Shown: piece by piece, positions 17,336 through 25,399 of the stretch
How the letters are laid out: each line of letters opens with the position of its first letter
How positions within the stretch are numbered: the stretch's first letter is position 1
DNA from: Ciceribacter sp. T2.26MG-112.2
GTDB lineage: Bacteria; Pseudomonadota; Alphaproteobacteria; Rhizobiales; Rhizobiaceae
Assembly (NCBI RefSeq): GCF_900492205.1
Contig: NZ_UEYQ01000013.1
Location: 1 to 64,000 of the forward strand
Length of the DNA: 64,000 nt
Reading direction: 5' to 3'
The notes under the pieces: model-generated
The model's database searches: none
Seen by the model: the letters and a program-made list of their open reading frames with translations, nothing else
What the model was told of the DNA's origin: nothing
Position numbers and translations under genes: made by a program

Positions 17336-17740
17336 ATGTCGATCAAATACGCATTGACTGCCATTGCCATGCTTGCTCTGCCGGGCATGGCCGCAGCCGA
17401 TCCGACCGGAAGCTATTCGCTTGTCGGCCGGAATCCGGACAGCGGCCAGGAATACACCGGCACCGTCGAAGTCAGCCGCCGGGGCGAGACCTATATCGTC
17501 GTGTGGGACATCGGCGGCAAGGAATCGATCGGCACCGGGCTCGGCGCCAAGTTCGTCGGCGAGGACCGCTTCGAAATCGGTCCAGCGAGCGACGACGACA
17601 CCGCCATTTCCGTCGGTTATGTGGCGGAGGACAATTTCGGCATCGCCATGTATTTCGAGCAGCCGGACGGCACCTGGCAGGGCGTGTGGACCTATGGCGG
17701 CTCGGAAAAGGTGACCGGAGAAATCTGGACGCGGGACTAG
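17336..17740 (+). CDS. Small secreted protein of unknown function
   Basis: A 134-residue protein starting with a clean Sec signal peptide (MSIKYAL..., cleavage likely after AAA at about residue 22). The mature part is a short beta-rich repeat unit: GSYSLVGRNPDSG, a YTGTVEV strand, ETYIVVWDIGG, then GYVAEDNFGIAMYFEQPDGTWQGVWTYGG, ending GEIWTRD. This layout resembles small periplasmic lipocalin- or fibronectin-attachment-like proteins of rhizobia, none characterised. GGGGGG precedes the ATG at 17336. The gene lies between the two formaldehyde-oxidation genes, but I see no functional tie. Confidence 0.75.
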   Translation: MSIKYALTAIAMLALPGMAAADPTGSYSLVGRNPDSGQEYTGTVEVSRRGETYIVVWDIGGKESIGTGLGAKFVGEDRFEIGPASDDDTAISVGYVAEDNFGIAMYFEQPDGTWQGVWTYGGSEKVTGEIWTRD

Positions 17741-17773
17741 TCCGAGGCTATTGGGCCTCGGCGGAGTGAAGGA

Positions 17774-18229
17774 TTGAAAACCTCAGTGATCTACGTCGAT
17801 GCCGATGCCTGTCCGGTCAAGCCGGAAATCCTGAAAGTCGCGGAACGCCACGGCCTCGAGGTGACCTTCGTCGCCAATTCGGGCTTGAGGCCGTCGCGCG
17901 ATCCGATGGTGAAGAACGTCATCGTTTCTAACGGCTTCGACGCCGCCGACGACTGGATCGCCGAACGCGCCGGTCCCGGCGACATCGTTGTGACGGCCGA
18001 CGTGCCGCTGGCGGGCCGTTGCGTTGCCGCCGGCGCCTTCGTCACCGGGCCGACCGGCCGGGTGTTCGACAAGACCAATATCGGCATGGCGACCGCCATG
18101 CGGGATTTCGGCGCACACCTGCGCGAGACCGGCGAGAGCAAGGGCTACAACGCCGCCTTCTCGCCACGCGACCGTTCGGCCTTCCTCGAAACGCTCGACC
18201 GGCTTTGCCGGCGAGCCAAGGCGTGCTAG
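17774..18229 (+). CDS. UPF0178 (YaiI/YqxD, DUF188) family protein
   Basis: A 151-residue cytosolic protein of the UPF0178 family. Characteristic motifs: IYVDADACPVK at the N terminus, VANSG and GFDAADDWIAERAGPGDIVVTADVPLAGRC in the centre, and GPTGRVFDKTNIGMATAMRD near residue 95. The invariant acidic residues suggest a PIN-like nuclease fold, but activity is unproven. It starts with TTG 33 bases after the secreted-protein gene and is likely in the same transcript. Confidence 0.88.
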   Translation: MKTSVIYVDADACPVKPEILKVAERHGLEVTFVANSGLRPSRDPMVKNVIVSNGFDAADDWIAERAGPGDIVVTADVPLAGRCVAAGAFVTGPTGRVFDKTNIGMATAMRDFGAHLRETGESKGYNAAFSPRDRSAFLETLDRLCRRAKAC

Positions 18230-18273
18230 TCGGTCCGGTATTCCTGCCGCCGTGCGCACCCTGGGACCGGACA

Positions 18274-18933
18274 ATGGCCAGTATTTTCCAACGCCTGATC
18301 GCCCACCGACACGGTCCCTTCTTCGCCGGCCTCGCCGCCGCAGCGATTGCCGTCATAGCCACGGGCCTGATGAAGCCACGTCTCGTGATCGAAGCCGGGG
18401 CCGTGGCCTTCTTCCTCGCCTATCTGGTGCTGATCGGCGTTCGCCTGCCGCAACTGAGCGCGGACTATCTGAGGGACAATGCGGAGGAAGCCGACGAGCC
18501 GGCGCCGGTGATCCTCCTGGTCACGCTCGCCACGGTGATCGTGGCGGTGGTGTCGCTGTTTCTCGCACTCAACCGGACCTCGGGCGGGAGCGGGCTTGAA
18601 CTGGCACTCGCCTTTGCCTCCGTGCTCGGCGGCTGGCTGACGATCCACACGATGACCGCCATTCATTATGCACACCTCTACTGGAGGCCCGACAGCACGG
18701 AAGAGCGCGACGGCAATCGCGGCGGGCTCGAATTCCCCGGTACCGAGGCTCCGTGCGGCTACGACTTCCTTTACTTCGCCTTTGTCATCGGCATGACGGC
18801 GCAGACCTCCGACACCGCCATCAGCTCGACCGCGATGCGACGGATCAACCTCATGCACTCGATCGTCTCCTATTTCTTCAACACCGTGCTCATCGCTGCC
18901 GCCGTCAACGGCGCAGTGTCGTTAGCCGGCTAG
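18274..18933 (+). CDS. DUF1345 family membrane protein
   Basis: A 219-residue protein with about five membrane helices. The HTMTAIHYAHLYW segment near residue 130 and YDFLYFAFVIGMTAQTSDTAISSTAMRR near 165-192 are the conserved core of DUF1345, a family of predicted inner-membrane proteins common in Alphaproteobacteria and Actinobacteria. No transport or enzymatic function is established. The ATG at 18274 places the first helix at residues 15-30. It ends 19 bases before fghA. Confidence 0.82.
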   Translation: MASIFQRLIAHRHGPFFAGLAAAAIAVIATGLMKPRLVIEAGAVAFFLAYLVLIGVRLPQLSADYLRDNAEEADEPAPVILLVTLATVIVAVVSLFLALNRTSGGSGLELALAFASVLGGWLTIHTMTAIHYAHLYWRPDSTEERDGNRGGLEFPGTEAPCGYDFLYFAFVIGMTAQTSDTAISSTAMRRINLMHSIVSYFFNTVLIAAAVNGAVSLAG

Positions 18934-18952
18934 CTAAAAGGACGTTTTCTCG

Positions 18953-19786
18953 ATGAAGATCCTCTCGCAGAACACCGCTTTCGGCGGCATGCAGGGCGTG
19001 TTTTCCCACGAATCGCAGACGACCAAATGCGAAATGACCTTTGCCGTGTTCGTTCCGCCGCAGGCCATCGCCGAGCGTCGGCCGGTGCTGTGGTATCTGT
19101 CGGGCCTGACCTGCAGCCATGCCAATGTTATGGAAAAGGGCGAATATCGCCGCATGGCCGCCGAGCTCGGGCTCATCATCGTCTGCCCCGACACCAGCCC
19201 GCGCGGCACGGACGTACCGGACGAGTTGACCAACTGGAAGATGGGCAAGGGCGCCGGCATGTATCTCAATGCCACCGAAAGCCCCTGGGCCGAGCATTTC
19301 CAGATGAATTCCTACGTCACGGAAGAGCTCCCGGCGCTGGTCGCCGAGCATTTCCGCGTCGACATGGGCCGGCAGGGCATTTTCGGCCATTCGATGGGCG
19401 GCCACGGCGCGATGACCATCGCGCTGAAGAACCCGGAACGGTTCAAGAGCTGCTCGGCCTTTGCGCCGATCGTCAATCCGTTGACCGCCGACTGGACGCA
19501 GGACGCATTCGAGAAATATATCGGCGCCGACCGGGCGAAATGGCGGGAGTACGATGCCTGCGCGCTGGTCGAGGACGGCGCCCGCTTTCCCGAGTTCCTG
19601 ATCGACCAGGGCAAGGCCGACAGCTTTCTCGAAACGGGCCTGAAGCCCTGGTTGTTCGAGGAGGCGATCCAAGGCACCGACATCGCCCTCACGCTCCGTA
19701 TGCACGAGCGCTACGACCATTCCTACTACTTCATCTCGACCTTCATGGACGATCATTTGAAGTGGCACGCCGAGCGGCTGGGGTGA
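18953..19786 (+). CDS. fghA: S-formylglutathione hydrolase
   Basis: A 277-residue alpha/beta hydrolase of the esterase D family. It splits S-formylglutathione into formate and glutathione, the second step of formaldehyde detoxification after the class III alcohol dehydrogenase encoded at 16.1 kb. The nucleophile is Ser147 in GHSMGGHG; the acid is the Asp in FLIDQGKAD and the base the His in YDHSYYFIS near the C terminus. The oxyanion segment YLSGLTCSHANVMEKGEYR is typical. Length equals the family norm. Formate released could enter the folate pool through Fhs at 55.7 kb. A cluster of palindromic repeats follows the stop. Confidence 0.96.
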   Translation: MKILSQNTAFGGMQGVFSHESQTTKCEMTFAVFVPPQAIAERRPVLWYLSGLTCSHANVMEKGEYRRMAAELGLIIVCPDTSPRGTDVPDELTNWKMGKGAGMYLNATESPWAEHFQMNSYVTEELPALVAEHFRVDMGRQGIFGHSMGGHGAMTIALKNPERFKSCSAFAPIVNPLTADWTQDAFEKYIGADRAKWREYDACALVEDGARFPEFLIDQGKADSFLETGLKPWLFEEAIQGTDIALTLRMHERYDHSYYFISTFMDDHLKWHAERLG

Positions 19787-19800
19787 GCCTGGCGAACTCC

Positions 19801-20012
19801 TCTTCTCCCCAGCGGGGAGAAGGTGGCGCGAAGCGCCGGATGAGGGGGAGCGCAGCCACTCAGCGGCAATACAACCTCGGAATGGGGCCCCCTCATCTGC
19901 CCTTCGGGCATCTTCTCCCCGCTGGGGAGAAGAGGGAGCACGCACCCGGCCCCCTCATCTGCGAGATCTGAGGGTAGCATTGCCATGCCCTCGATGGGGA
20001 GAAGGTGGCGTC
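19801..20012. repeat. Palindromic intergenic repeats, type A (two inverted units plus a remnant)
   Basis: Unit pattern: a CTTCTCCCC/GGGGAGAAG hairpin followed by a second small hairpin (TGGCGCGAAGCGCC) and GGATGAGGGGG. One unit is at 19801-19850, an inverted unit at 19890-19932, and a degraded third at 19949-20012. It separates the convergent fghA and GH43 genes. Layout recalls the RIME mosaic elements described from Rhizobium; I cannot confirm identity. Confidence 0.8.
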
Positions 20013-20020
20013 GGCCAGGC

Positions 20021-21655
20021 TCAGCGCCGGCGATAGGTGAAATGGTCGAAATCCGCCGGCTGGCCTCTCCCGCTGGTGTCGAAGGCGAACATGCCGGTGA
20101 AGGCGCCGGTGAACGAGCCGTGCTCGCCGCGGCCGCCTTCGTCGGAGATCACGCCGGCGTCGAGGACAGGGCCGATCGGCTGCCAGGCGGCCTCTCCGCT
20201 CCCCTCGCCCATGCCGCCGACAGCCGGCCGCCAGAAGAACTGGAGATCGTTATCGACTACCTCCATGGCGAGATCGACCGGGCCATCGGGCAGGCTCACG
20301 CCGTGACTAGCCGGGAAACTTAGCCGGCTATCGGGATAGTCGCCAGCGCAGGAGAGGATGGTCACGACGCGGCCGAGCTTCTCATGCAGGGTCACGCCGA
20401 GCGCATGCAGCTTGTGGCGGTTGTAGTAGTGGGTGAGGCCGGCGACCTGCTGGTAGGTGTCGGGCGTGAAGTCCACACGGGTCTTGGCGCGAAACCGATG
20501 ATCCTCCTGCCGGCGCGCCACCAGGGACTGTTCGAACCACGAGCCGAGGCTTTCGCGGCCGAAGAGCCGCAGGTGACCCGGCCGGGCGGCGAGCGTGAAC
20601 AGGCGGTCGGGTTCCGGCGTGCGCAGCCAATGGAACTCCGGCGGCAGGGCCGCATGGTCGAAATCGCGCCGGATGGTCTCGGGCCGTTCGATGCGCTCCA
20701 CCGGCTTCGGCGGCATGACTTCGACAGCCGGGACCGGGGCGCCGCTTTCGAGGTAGAGCCAGCCGTCGTCCTTCCATACGCATTTCTGCAGTGCCGTTTC
20801 GCGCCCCAGCGTGCAGCGCCGTTTGGGCTGCAGCGGTCGACCGCAGAGATGGGTGTGATAGACCTCGCCCTCGGGCGTCTCGACATATTGCCCATGGCCG
20901 GCGCGCTGGAGTGCGGCCTCCGGATGATCCTTCGAGGTGATCAGATGCGTGTCCGGATGCATCTCGTAAGGGCCCTCGATCGTCCGCGACCGCGACATGG
21001 TCACGGCATGGCCGTAGCCGGTGCCGCCCTCGGCGGTGGTCAGGTAATACCAACCGTTCCTCTTGAACAGATGTGGTCCCTCGACCAGACCGAGCGGGCT
21101 GCCGGGAAAGATGTTCTTCACCGGCCCGGTCAGCTTGCGGCTCGCCGGATCCCATTCCTGCAACAGGATGCCGTCGAAGGCGGGATGCTTGGGCGAGCCG
21201 CCATAGCTCTCGGTGCGGTGGTTCCACTGCATGTTGAGGAACCATTTGCGGCCGTCGTCATCGTGGAACAGCGAAGGGTCGAAGCCGGAGGAGTTGACAT
21301 AGACCGGATCGGACCATCCGGCGTCGATCGACGGGGCGGTGACGATGTAGTTGTGCGCGTCCTTGAAGTTGCCGTCGAAGCGCTTGACGTCGGTATAGAC
21401 GAGATAGAACTGACCGTCGGCATGGGACAGGCACGGCGCCCAGACACCGCAGCTGTCGGGATTGCCGCGCATGTCGAGCTGCGACTTCCGCTCCAGCGGC
21501 CGCCGCACGAGCGTCCAGTTGACGAGGTCGCGCGAGTGATGGATCTGCACGCCCGGATACCACTCGAAGGTGGAGGTGGCGATGTAGTAATCCTCGCCGA
21601 CCCGGACGATCGACGGGTCCGGGTTGAAGCCCGGCAGGATGGGGTTGTGGATCAT
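20021..21655 (-). CDS. Glycoside hydrolase family 43 (beta-xylosidase / arabinofuranosidase type)
   Basis: A 544-residue intracellular five-bladed beta-propeller glycosidase with a C-terminal beta-sandwich (about residues 330-544). GFNPDPSIVRVGEDYYIATSTFEWYPGVQIHHSRDL holds the catalytic base Asp; GFDPSLFHDDDGRKWF the pKa-modulating Asp, and LGLVEGPHLFKRNGWYYL the acid Glu. This is the arrangement of xylan 1,4-beta-xylosidases. There is no signal peptide, so it cuts imported oligosaccharides. I chose the ATG at 21655 because GGAGGAGA precedes it; the frame opens 11 codons earlier. It is the last gene of the leftward operon that begins with the ABC importer at 32.4 kb. Substrate is inferred only. 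Confidence 0.9.
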   Translation of the reverse strand: MIHNPILPGFNPDPSIVRVGEDYYIATSTFEWYPGVQIHHSRDLVNWTLVRRPLERKSQLDMRGNPDSCGVWAPCLSHADGQFYLVYTDVKRFDGNFKDAHNYIVTAPSIDAGWSDPVYVNSSGFDPSLFHDDDGRKWFLNMQWNHRTESYGGSPKHPAFDGILLQEWDPASRKLTGPVKNIFPGSPLGLVEGPHLFKRNGWYYLTTAEGGTGYGHAVTMSRSRTIEGPYEMHPDTHLITSKDHPEAALQRAGHGQYVETPEGEVYHTHLCGRPLQPKRRCTLGRETALQKCVWKDDGWLYLESGAPVPAVEVMPPKPVERIERPETIRRDFDHAALPPEFHWLRTPEPDRLFTLAARPGHLRLFGRESLGSWFEQSLVARRQEDHRFRAKTRVDFTPDTYQQVAGLTHYYNRHKLHALGVTLHEKLGRVVTILSCAGDYPDSRLSFPASHGVSLPDGPVDLAMEVVDNDLQFFWRPAVGGMGEGSGEAAWQPIGPVLDAGVISDEGGRGEHGSFTGAFTGMFAFDTSGRGQPADFDHFTYRRR

Positions 21656-21687
21656 GCTGTGTCTCTCCTCCATTTTTTCGGAAAACA

Positions 21688-21864
21688 CCCCCTCTGTCGG
21701 CTACGCCGACATCTCCCCCACAAGGGGGGAGACGATCCGCTACCGTCGCACCCTCCCGTGCTCGGAAACTGAAACGCCGCAACTTCCTGCCAGAGGAAGT
21801 CGGACGGTCTGCCGGGGCCTCTCTCCCCCCTTGTGGGGGAGATGGCCGGCAGGCCAGAGGGGGT
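21688..21864. repeat. Palindromic intergenic repeats, type B (inverted pair)
   Basis: Type B unit: CCCTCTG, a small GGC/GCC hairpin, then ATCTCCCCCACAAGGGGGGAGA. One copy at 21688-21733 and an inverted copy at 21818-21863 enclose about 85 bases. They sit inside the operon between the aldo-keto reductase and GH43 genes. Confidence 0.8.
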
Positions 21865-21880
21865 AAGCCGATTTCCAGCA

Positions 21881-22933
21881 TCATTTCTTCTTCCGCGCCG
21901 GCCCCTTGCGTTCCGCCGAGGCGGCCCAGAGGTTGATGTCGGCTTCCTTCGCATAGGTGTCGATCTCGGCCAGTTCGTCGGGCGTGAAATCACGCCTTTC
22001 GAGCGCCTTCACGCAGTCCTCGACCTGGGACGGCTTGGATGCGCCGATCAGCGCCGTGGTGATCCGGTCCCCGCGGAGCACCCAGGCGAGCGCCATCTGC
22101 GCCAGCGTCTGGCCACGACGCTCGGCGATCGCGTTCAGCGTGCGGATGTTCTCGACATTGCGCTCGTTGAGGAATTCGCGGTTGAGCGACTTGTCCTGGG
22201 CCGCACGGCTCTCCTCGGGAATGCCACCGAGATATTTCGACGTCAGCATGCCCTGGGCGAGCGGCGAAAAAACGATCGAGCCGATGCCGAGTTCTTCCAG
22301 TGTGTCGATGAGCCCGTCCTCCTCGATCCAGCGATTGATCATCGAATAGCTCGGCTGGTGGATCAGGCAGGGCGTGCCGAGGCCTTTCAGGATCGCGACC
22401 GCCTCGCGGGTGCGCTTCGAATTGTAGGAGGAGAGGCCGACATATAGCGCCCTGCCCGACCGGACAATATGGTCGAGCGCGCCGCAGGTCTCCTCCAGCG
22501 GCGTGTCGGGATCGAAGCGGTGCGAATAGAAGATGTCGACATAATCGAGGCCGAGGCGCTTCAGGCTCTGGTCGCAGGAGGCGATCAGGTATTTGCGGCT
22601 GCCCCATTCGCCATAGGGGCCCGGCCACATGCCGTAGCCGGCCTTGGACGAGATAACGAGTTCGTCGCGATAGCCGTCAAGATCGGTCTTCAGGATCTCG
22701 CCGAAGGCCAGTTCGGCGCTGCCGCCCGGCGGGCCGTAATTGTTGGCGAGGTCGAAATGGGTGATGCCGAGGTCGAAGGCCTTGCGGACGATCGACTGCT
22801 TCAGGGCATGCGGCGTGTCGTTGCCGAAATTGTGCCAGAGCCCCAGCGAGATCGCCGGCAGCTTGAGGCCGCTCTTGCCGCAGCGGCTGTAGGTCATCCG
22901 CTCGTAGCGGTCTTCGGCGGGGGTGTAGGTCAT
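21881..22933 (-). CDS. Aldo/keto reductase, L-glyceraldehyde-3-phosphate reductase (YghZ/MgrA) type
   Basis: A 350-residue NADPH-dependent aldo-keto reductase. FDLANNYGPPGGSAE carries the catalytic Asp/Tyr pair, the Lys is in ISSKAGY and the His in YSHRFDPDTPLEE. The GPYGEWGSRKYL insertion is typical of the YghZ/MgrA branch, which reduces L-glyceraldehyde 3-phosphate and methylglyoxal. In this operon the true substrate may instead be a sugar or keto-sugar. The ATG at 22933 has GGGAGAG upstream; the longer frame to 23062 runs into a repeat. Fourth from last in the leftward sugar operon. Confidence 0.9.
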   Translation of the reverse strand: MTYTPAEDRYERMTYSRCGKSGLKLPAISLGLWHNFGNDTPHALKQSIVRKAFDLGITHFDLANNYGPPGGSAELAFGEILKTDLDGYRDELVISSKAGYGMWPGPYGEWGSRKYLIASCDQSLKRLGLDYVDIFYSHRFDPDTPLEETCGALDHIVRSGRALYVGLSSYNSKRTREAVAILKGLGTPCLIHQPSYSMINRWIEEDGLIDTLEELGIGSIVFSPLAQGMLTSKYLGGIPEESRAAQDKSLNREFLNERNVENIRTLNAIAERRGQTLAQMALAWVLRGDRITTALIGASKPSQVEDCVKALERRDFTPDELAEIDTYAKEADINLWAASAERKGPARKKK

Positions 22934-22966
22934 GCGTCTCTCCCATGCTGTTGTCGAGGAAGGACT

Positions 22967-23203
22967 ACCCCTCCCCAACCCCTCCCCACAAGGGGGCGGG
23001 GCTCTCTCATGGCCGTCCCCTGCCCTCGTCGACAGTCTCCTTGCGCGGCAGCAGCGGCGCACCTGTCGACCGTCGTGGCTGCCGCCCCCTCACCCGGCGC
23101 TACGCGCCACCCTCTCCCCGGTGGGGAGAGGAGTACCTCCGACGTCGTGGTCCCTCTTCTCCCCATCGGGGAGAAGGTGGTCCGAAGGACCGGATGAGGG
23201 GGC
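22967..23203. repeat. Cluster of palindromic intergenic repeats (types A and B)
   Basis: A partial type B unit lies at 22967-23003. Two type A units in inverted order are at 23083-23133 and 23152-23203, meeting tail to tail. The left one reads CGCCCCCTCACCCGGCG followed by CTACGCGCC, which is nearly the same as the site interrupted by the IS at 34.0 kb, so it serves as an uninterrupted reference copy. Confidence 0.8.
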
Positions 23204-23296
23204 CGCAGGCAGATGGGCCGGTCCGGGGCACAGCCGCGGTCTTCTCCAGACCATTCATGACCGATCCAGGGCCGGCTGTAGGCCGAAGCATACCAC

Positions 23297-24430
23297 TTAC
23301 CTGAGCAAAGCCCGCGCCTCCTCGATGCCCAGCGCCGCCGGCTGGGTGCAGATGGTGGAGAGCGTGACGAACTGGCCCGTCTCGCCGGATTTGAGGATTG
23401 CCGTCATGACGTCGACACCATGAAGCGCGCGGTCGAGCGAGCAGCGGGCGTCGCGGCCTTCGAGGATGGCGACTGCCATGTCGGCAAGGCCGGCCGTGCG
23501 GTAGTTGGCGCGCGGGCCGTTGGCATGGTCCTGGTTGTTGACGCCGAAGGGGTGGTCCCAGTTCGCCAGCGGCTTGATGTCCTTGTCCCGGCCGGAAGCC
23601 TCGACGAGACCGCCGAAGAAGTTGGGGTCGGGCACGTAGAGCGAGCCTTCGGTGCCGTAGAGTTCCATGTTGGCGTGGCGGTGCGACCAGACATCCCAGC
23701 TGGCCGAGAGCGTGACCGTCGCGCCGTTCTGGAATTCGAGGAGCGCATGGACGTTGGTCGGCGTCTTCACCGGAATGACCTCGCCGGCACGCGGCTGGCT
23801 GGTGATGGTGCGGGTTTCGCTGGCCGTCGACGTCAAGGCGGCAACCCGCTTCACCGGACCGATCAGGTTGACCAGATTGGCGATGTAGTAAGGGCCGAGA
23901 TCGAGGATCGGGCCGCCGCCGGGCAGGAAGAAGAAGTCCGGGTTCGGATGCCACATCTCCATGCCGGGGCTCATGACGTGGCATGTGCCCGAGGTGATCC
24001 GGCCGATGCCGCCCTTGTCGATATGGGCGCGGGCCAGCTGGTGGGCACCGCCGAAGAAGGTGTCCGGCGCGCAGCCGACGGAGAGCCCCTTGCCGCTGGC
24101 GATCCGCCGCAGGTCTTCGCCCTGTTCGAGGCTCAGGACCAGGGGCTTTTCCGAATAGACGTGCTTGCCGGCTTCGAGGATGCGCCTCGACACCGCATAA
24201 TGCGCGTCCGGGATGGTCAGGTTGACGATGATGTCGAGCTCGTCATTGGCGAGCAGATCTTCGAGCGTCTGGGCCTTCACGCCGTATTCCTCGGCGCGGA
24301 GCTCGGCGGCGTTCATGTTGAGGTCGGAGCAGGCCAGCACCTTCAGCCCTTTGAAGAGCGGTGCGAGCGAGAAGTAGGTGGTCGAGATATTGCCGCATCC
24401 GATGATGCCGACGCCGAGTTCGCGTGCCAT
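23297..24430 (-). CDS. Gfo/Idh/MocA family oxidoreductase
   Basis: A 377-residue NAD(P)-dependent sugar dehydrogenase-like protein. The N-terminal Rossmann motif GIIGCGNISTTYF (residues 8-20) is followed by the EKPLVLS strand-loop with the conserved catalytic-site Lys near residue 94. The C-terminal alpha/beta domain contains GGPILDLGPYYIANLVNLIGPVKRV. This family oxidises, reduces or epimerises sugars and inositols at C1 or C3. It begins 36 bases downstream of the TIM-barrel isomerase gene, a pairing common in sugar catabolic operons, where the two enzymes act on the same keto-sugar. The exact substrate is unknown. Confidence 0.9.
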   Translation of the reverse strand: MARELGVGIIGCGNISTTYFSLAPLFKGLKVLACSDLNMNAAELRAEEYGVKAQTLEDLLANDELDIIVNLTIPDAHYAVSRRILEAGKHVYSEKPLVLSLEQGEDLRRIASGKGLSVGCAPDTFFGGAHQLARAHIDKGGIGRITSGTCHVMSPGMEMWHPNPDFFFLPGGGPILDLGPYYIANLVNLIGPVKRVAALTSTASETRTITSQPRAGEVIPVKTPTNVHALLEFQNGATVTLSASWDVWSHRHANMELYGTEGSLYVPDPNFFGGLVEASGRDKDIKPLANWDHPFGVNNQDHANGPRANYRTAGLADMAVAILEGRDARCSLDRALHGVDVMTAILKSGETGQFVTLSTICTQPAALGIEEARALLR

Positions 24431-24466
24431 GGAATATGTCCTGATTGGGTGAAATGCCGTGGGAGA

Positions 24467-25228
24467 TCAGTAGGTGTTGAAGGCGGCGATGGAGCGCTTG
24501 ATGAGGCGGCCCACATCCTTCGGATTGTCGTGTTCGAGGATGTAGTGGCGCACGCCATAGGCCTTGAGCGCGGCCACCAGATCCTTCCACGGCACGGTCC
24601 CCTGCCCGACGTCGGCCCAGCCGTCCTCGTCGGTATTGGTGCCGGGAGGCGCGATGTCCTTGACATGAACGGCGGTGATGCGCTTGCCGTAGCTTTCGAT
24701 CCAGGCGAAGGGATCGGCCGCGCCACGGATGATCCAGGCGATGTCGGCCTCCCAGGCGAGTTCGGGCCCGCCGGCAAAGATCTGCTCCTGCGGCGTCGAG
24801 CCGTCCTCCAGCGTGGAGAATTCGAAGTCGTGGTTGTGCCAGCCGAAGGTCAGCCCCGCATCACGCAGCGGCTTGCCGACTTCCTGCAGGCGCTGGCCGA
24901 AGGAGAACCAGCTGCTGGCATCCCTCGGGCGCATGTCGGGCAAGAGATAGGGGCAATAGACCGCCTCGATGCCGAGCAGCCTGGCGATCTTCAGGGCGCG
25001 CATCGGATCGCCTTCCAGCAGGTCGAGACCGAAGTGGCCGGTCGGCATGGTCAGCCCGTTGCGGTCGAGATCGGCACGCAGCGCGTTGAGGCCGGCATCA
25101 TCCAGGGCGGCATACATGGCGCCATAGCCTTCGACATGGGTGTAGCCGGCTTCGGCGAGGAGCGGATAGATATTGGTGAAGGGCTGGAAATTGCGGGCGC
25201 TGTAAAGCTGGAAACCGAAATTGGACAT
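24467..25228 (-). CDS. Sugar phosphate isomerase/epimerase (xylose isomerase-like TIM barrel)
   Basis: A 253-residue TIM barrel of the AP endonuclease 2/xylose isomerase-like fold. FGWHNHDFEF supplies the metal-binding His/Asp/Glu cluster, and WEADIAWIIRGAADP and HVKDIAPPG supply further ligands, as in IolE/IolI and hydroxypyruvate isomerase relatives. These enzymes isomerise or dehydrate keto-sugars with a divalent metal. It lies between the beta-mannosidase and the Gfo/Idh dehydrogenase genes in one operon. The natural substrate cannot be read from sequence. Confidence 0.88.
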   Translation of the reverse strand: MSNFGFQLYSARNFQPFTNIYPLLAEAGYTHVEGYGAMYAALDDAGLNALRADLDRNGLTMPTGHFGLDLLEGDPMRALKIARLLGIEAVYCPYLLPDMRPRDASSWFSFGQRLQEVGKPLRDAGLTFGWHNHDFEFSTLEDGSTPQEQIFAGGPELAWEADIAWIIRGAADPFAWIESYGKRITAVHVKDIAPPGTNTDEDGWADVGQGTVPWKDLVAALKAYGVRHYILEHDNPKDVGRLIKRSIAAFNTY

Positions 25229-25399
25229 GGTTCATTCCTCCTGTTCTCGGACGTCGGGCGGTGGGTCCGCCGTGACGTCCTGTCTTTGTCTGGCGATCGC
25301 CTCAGCCGAGTTGCTGGCAGCTCTGGAGATCGTAGGTTCGAAACTGCGGGACCCGGCCGTCGACGAGGGGTGTGGCCGGGGTAAATGTGACACGGCGGC
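25229..25399. other. Intergenic spacer inside the sugar operon
   Basis: 170 bases between the beta-mannosidase stop and the epimerase start. I see no palindromic repeat, promoter or gene in it; the epimerase has a Shine-Dalgarno-like AGGAGG just upstream of its ATG. Confidence 0.4.
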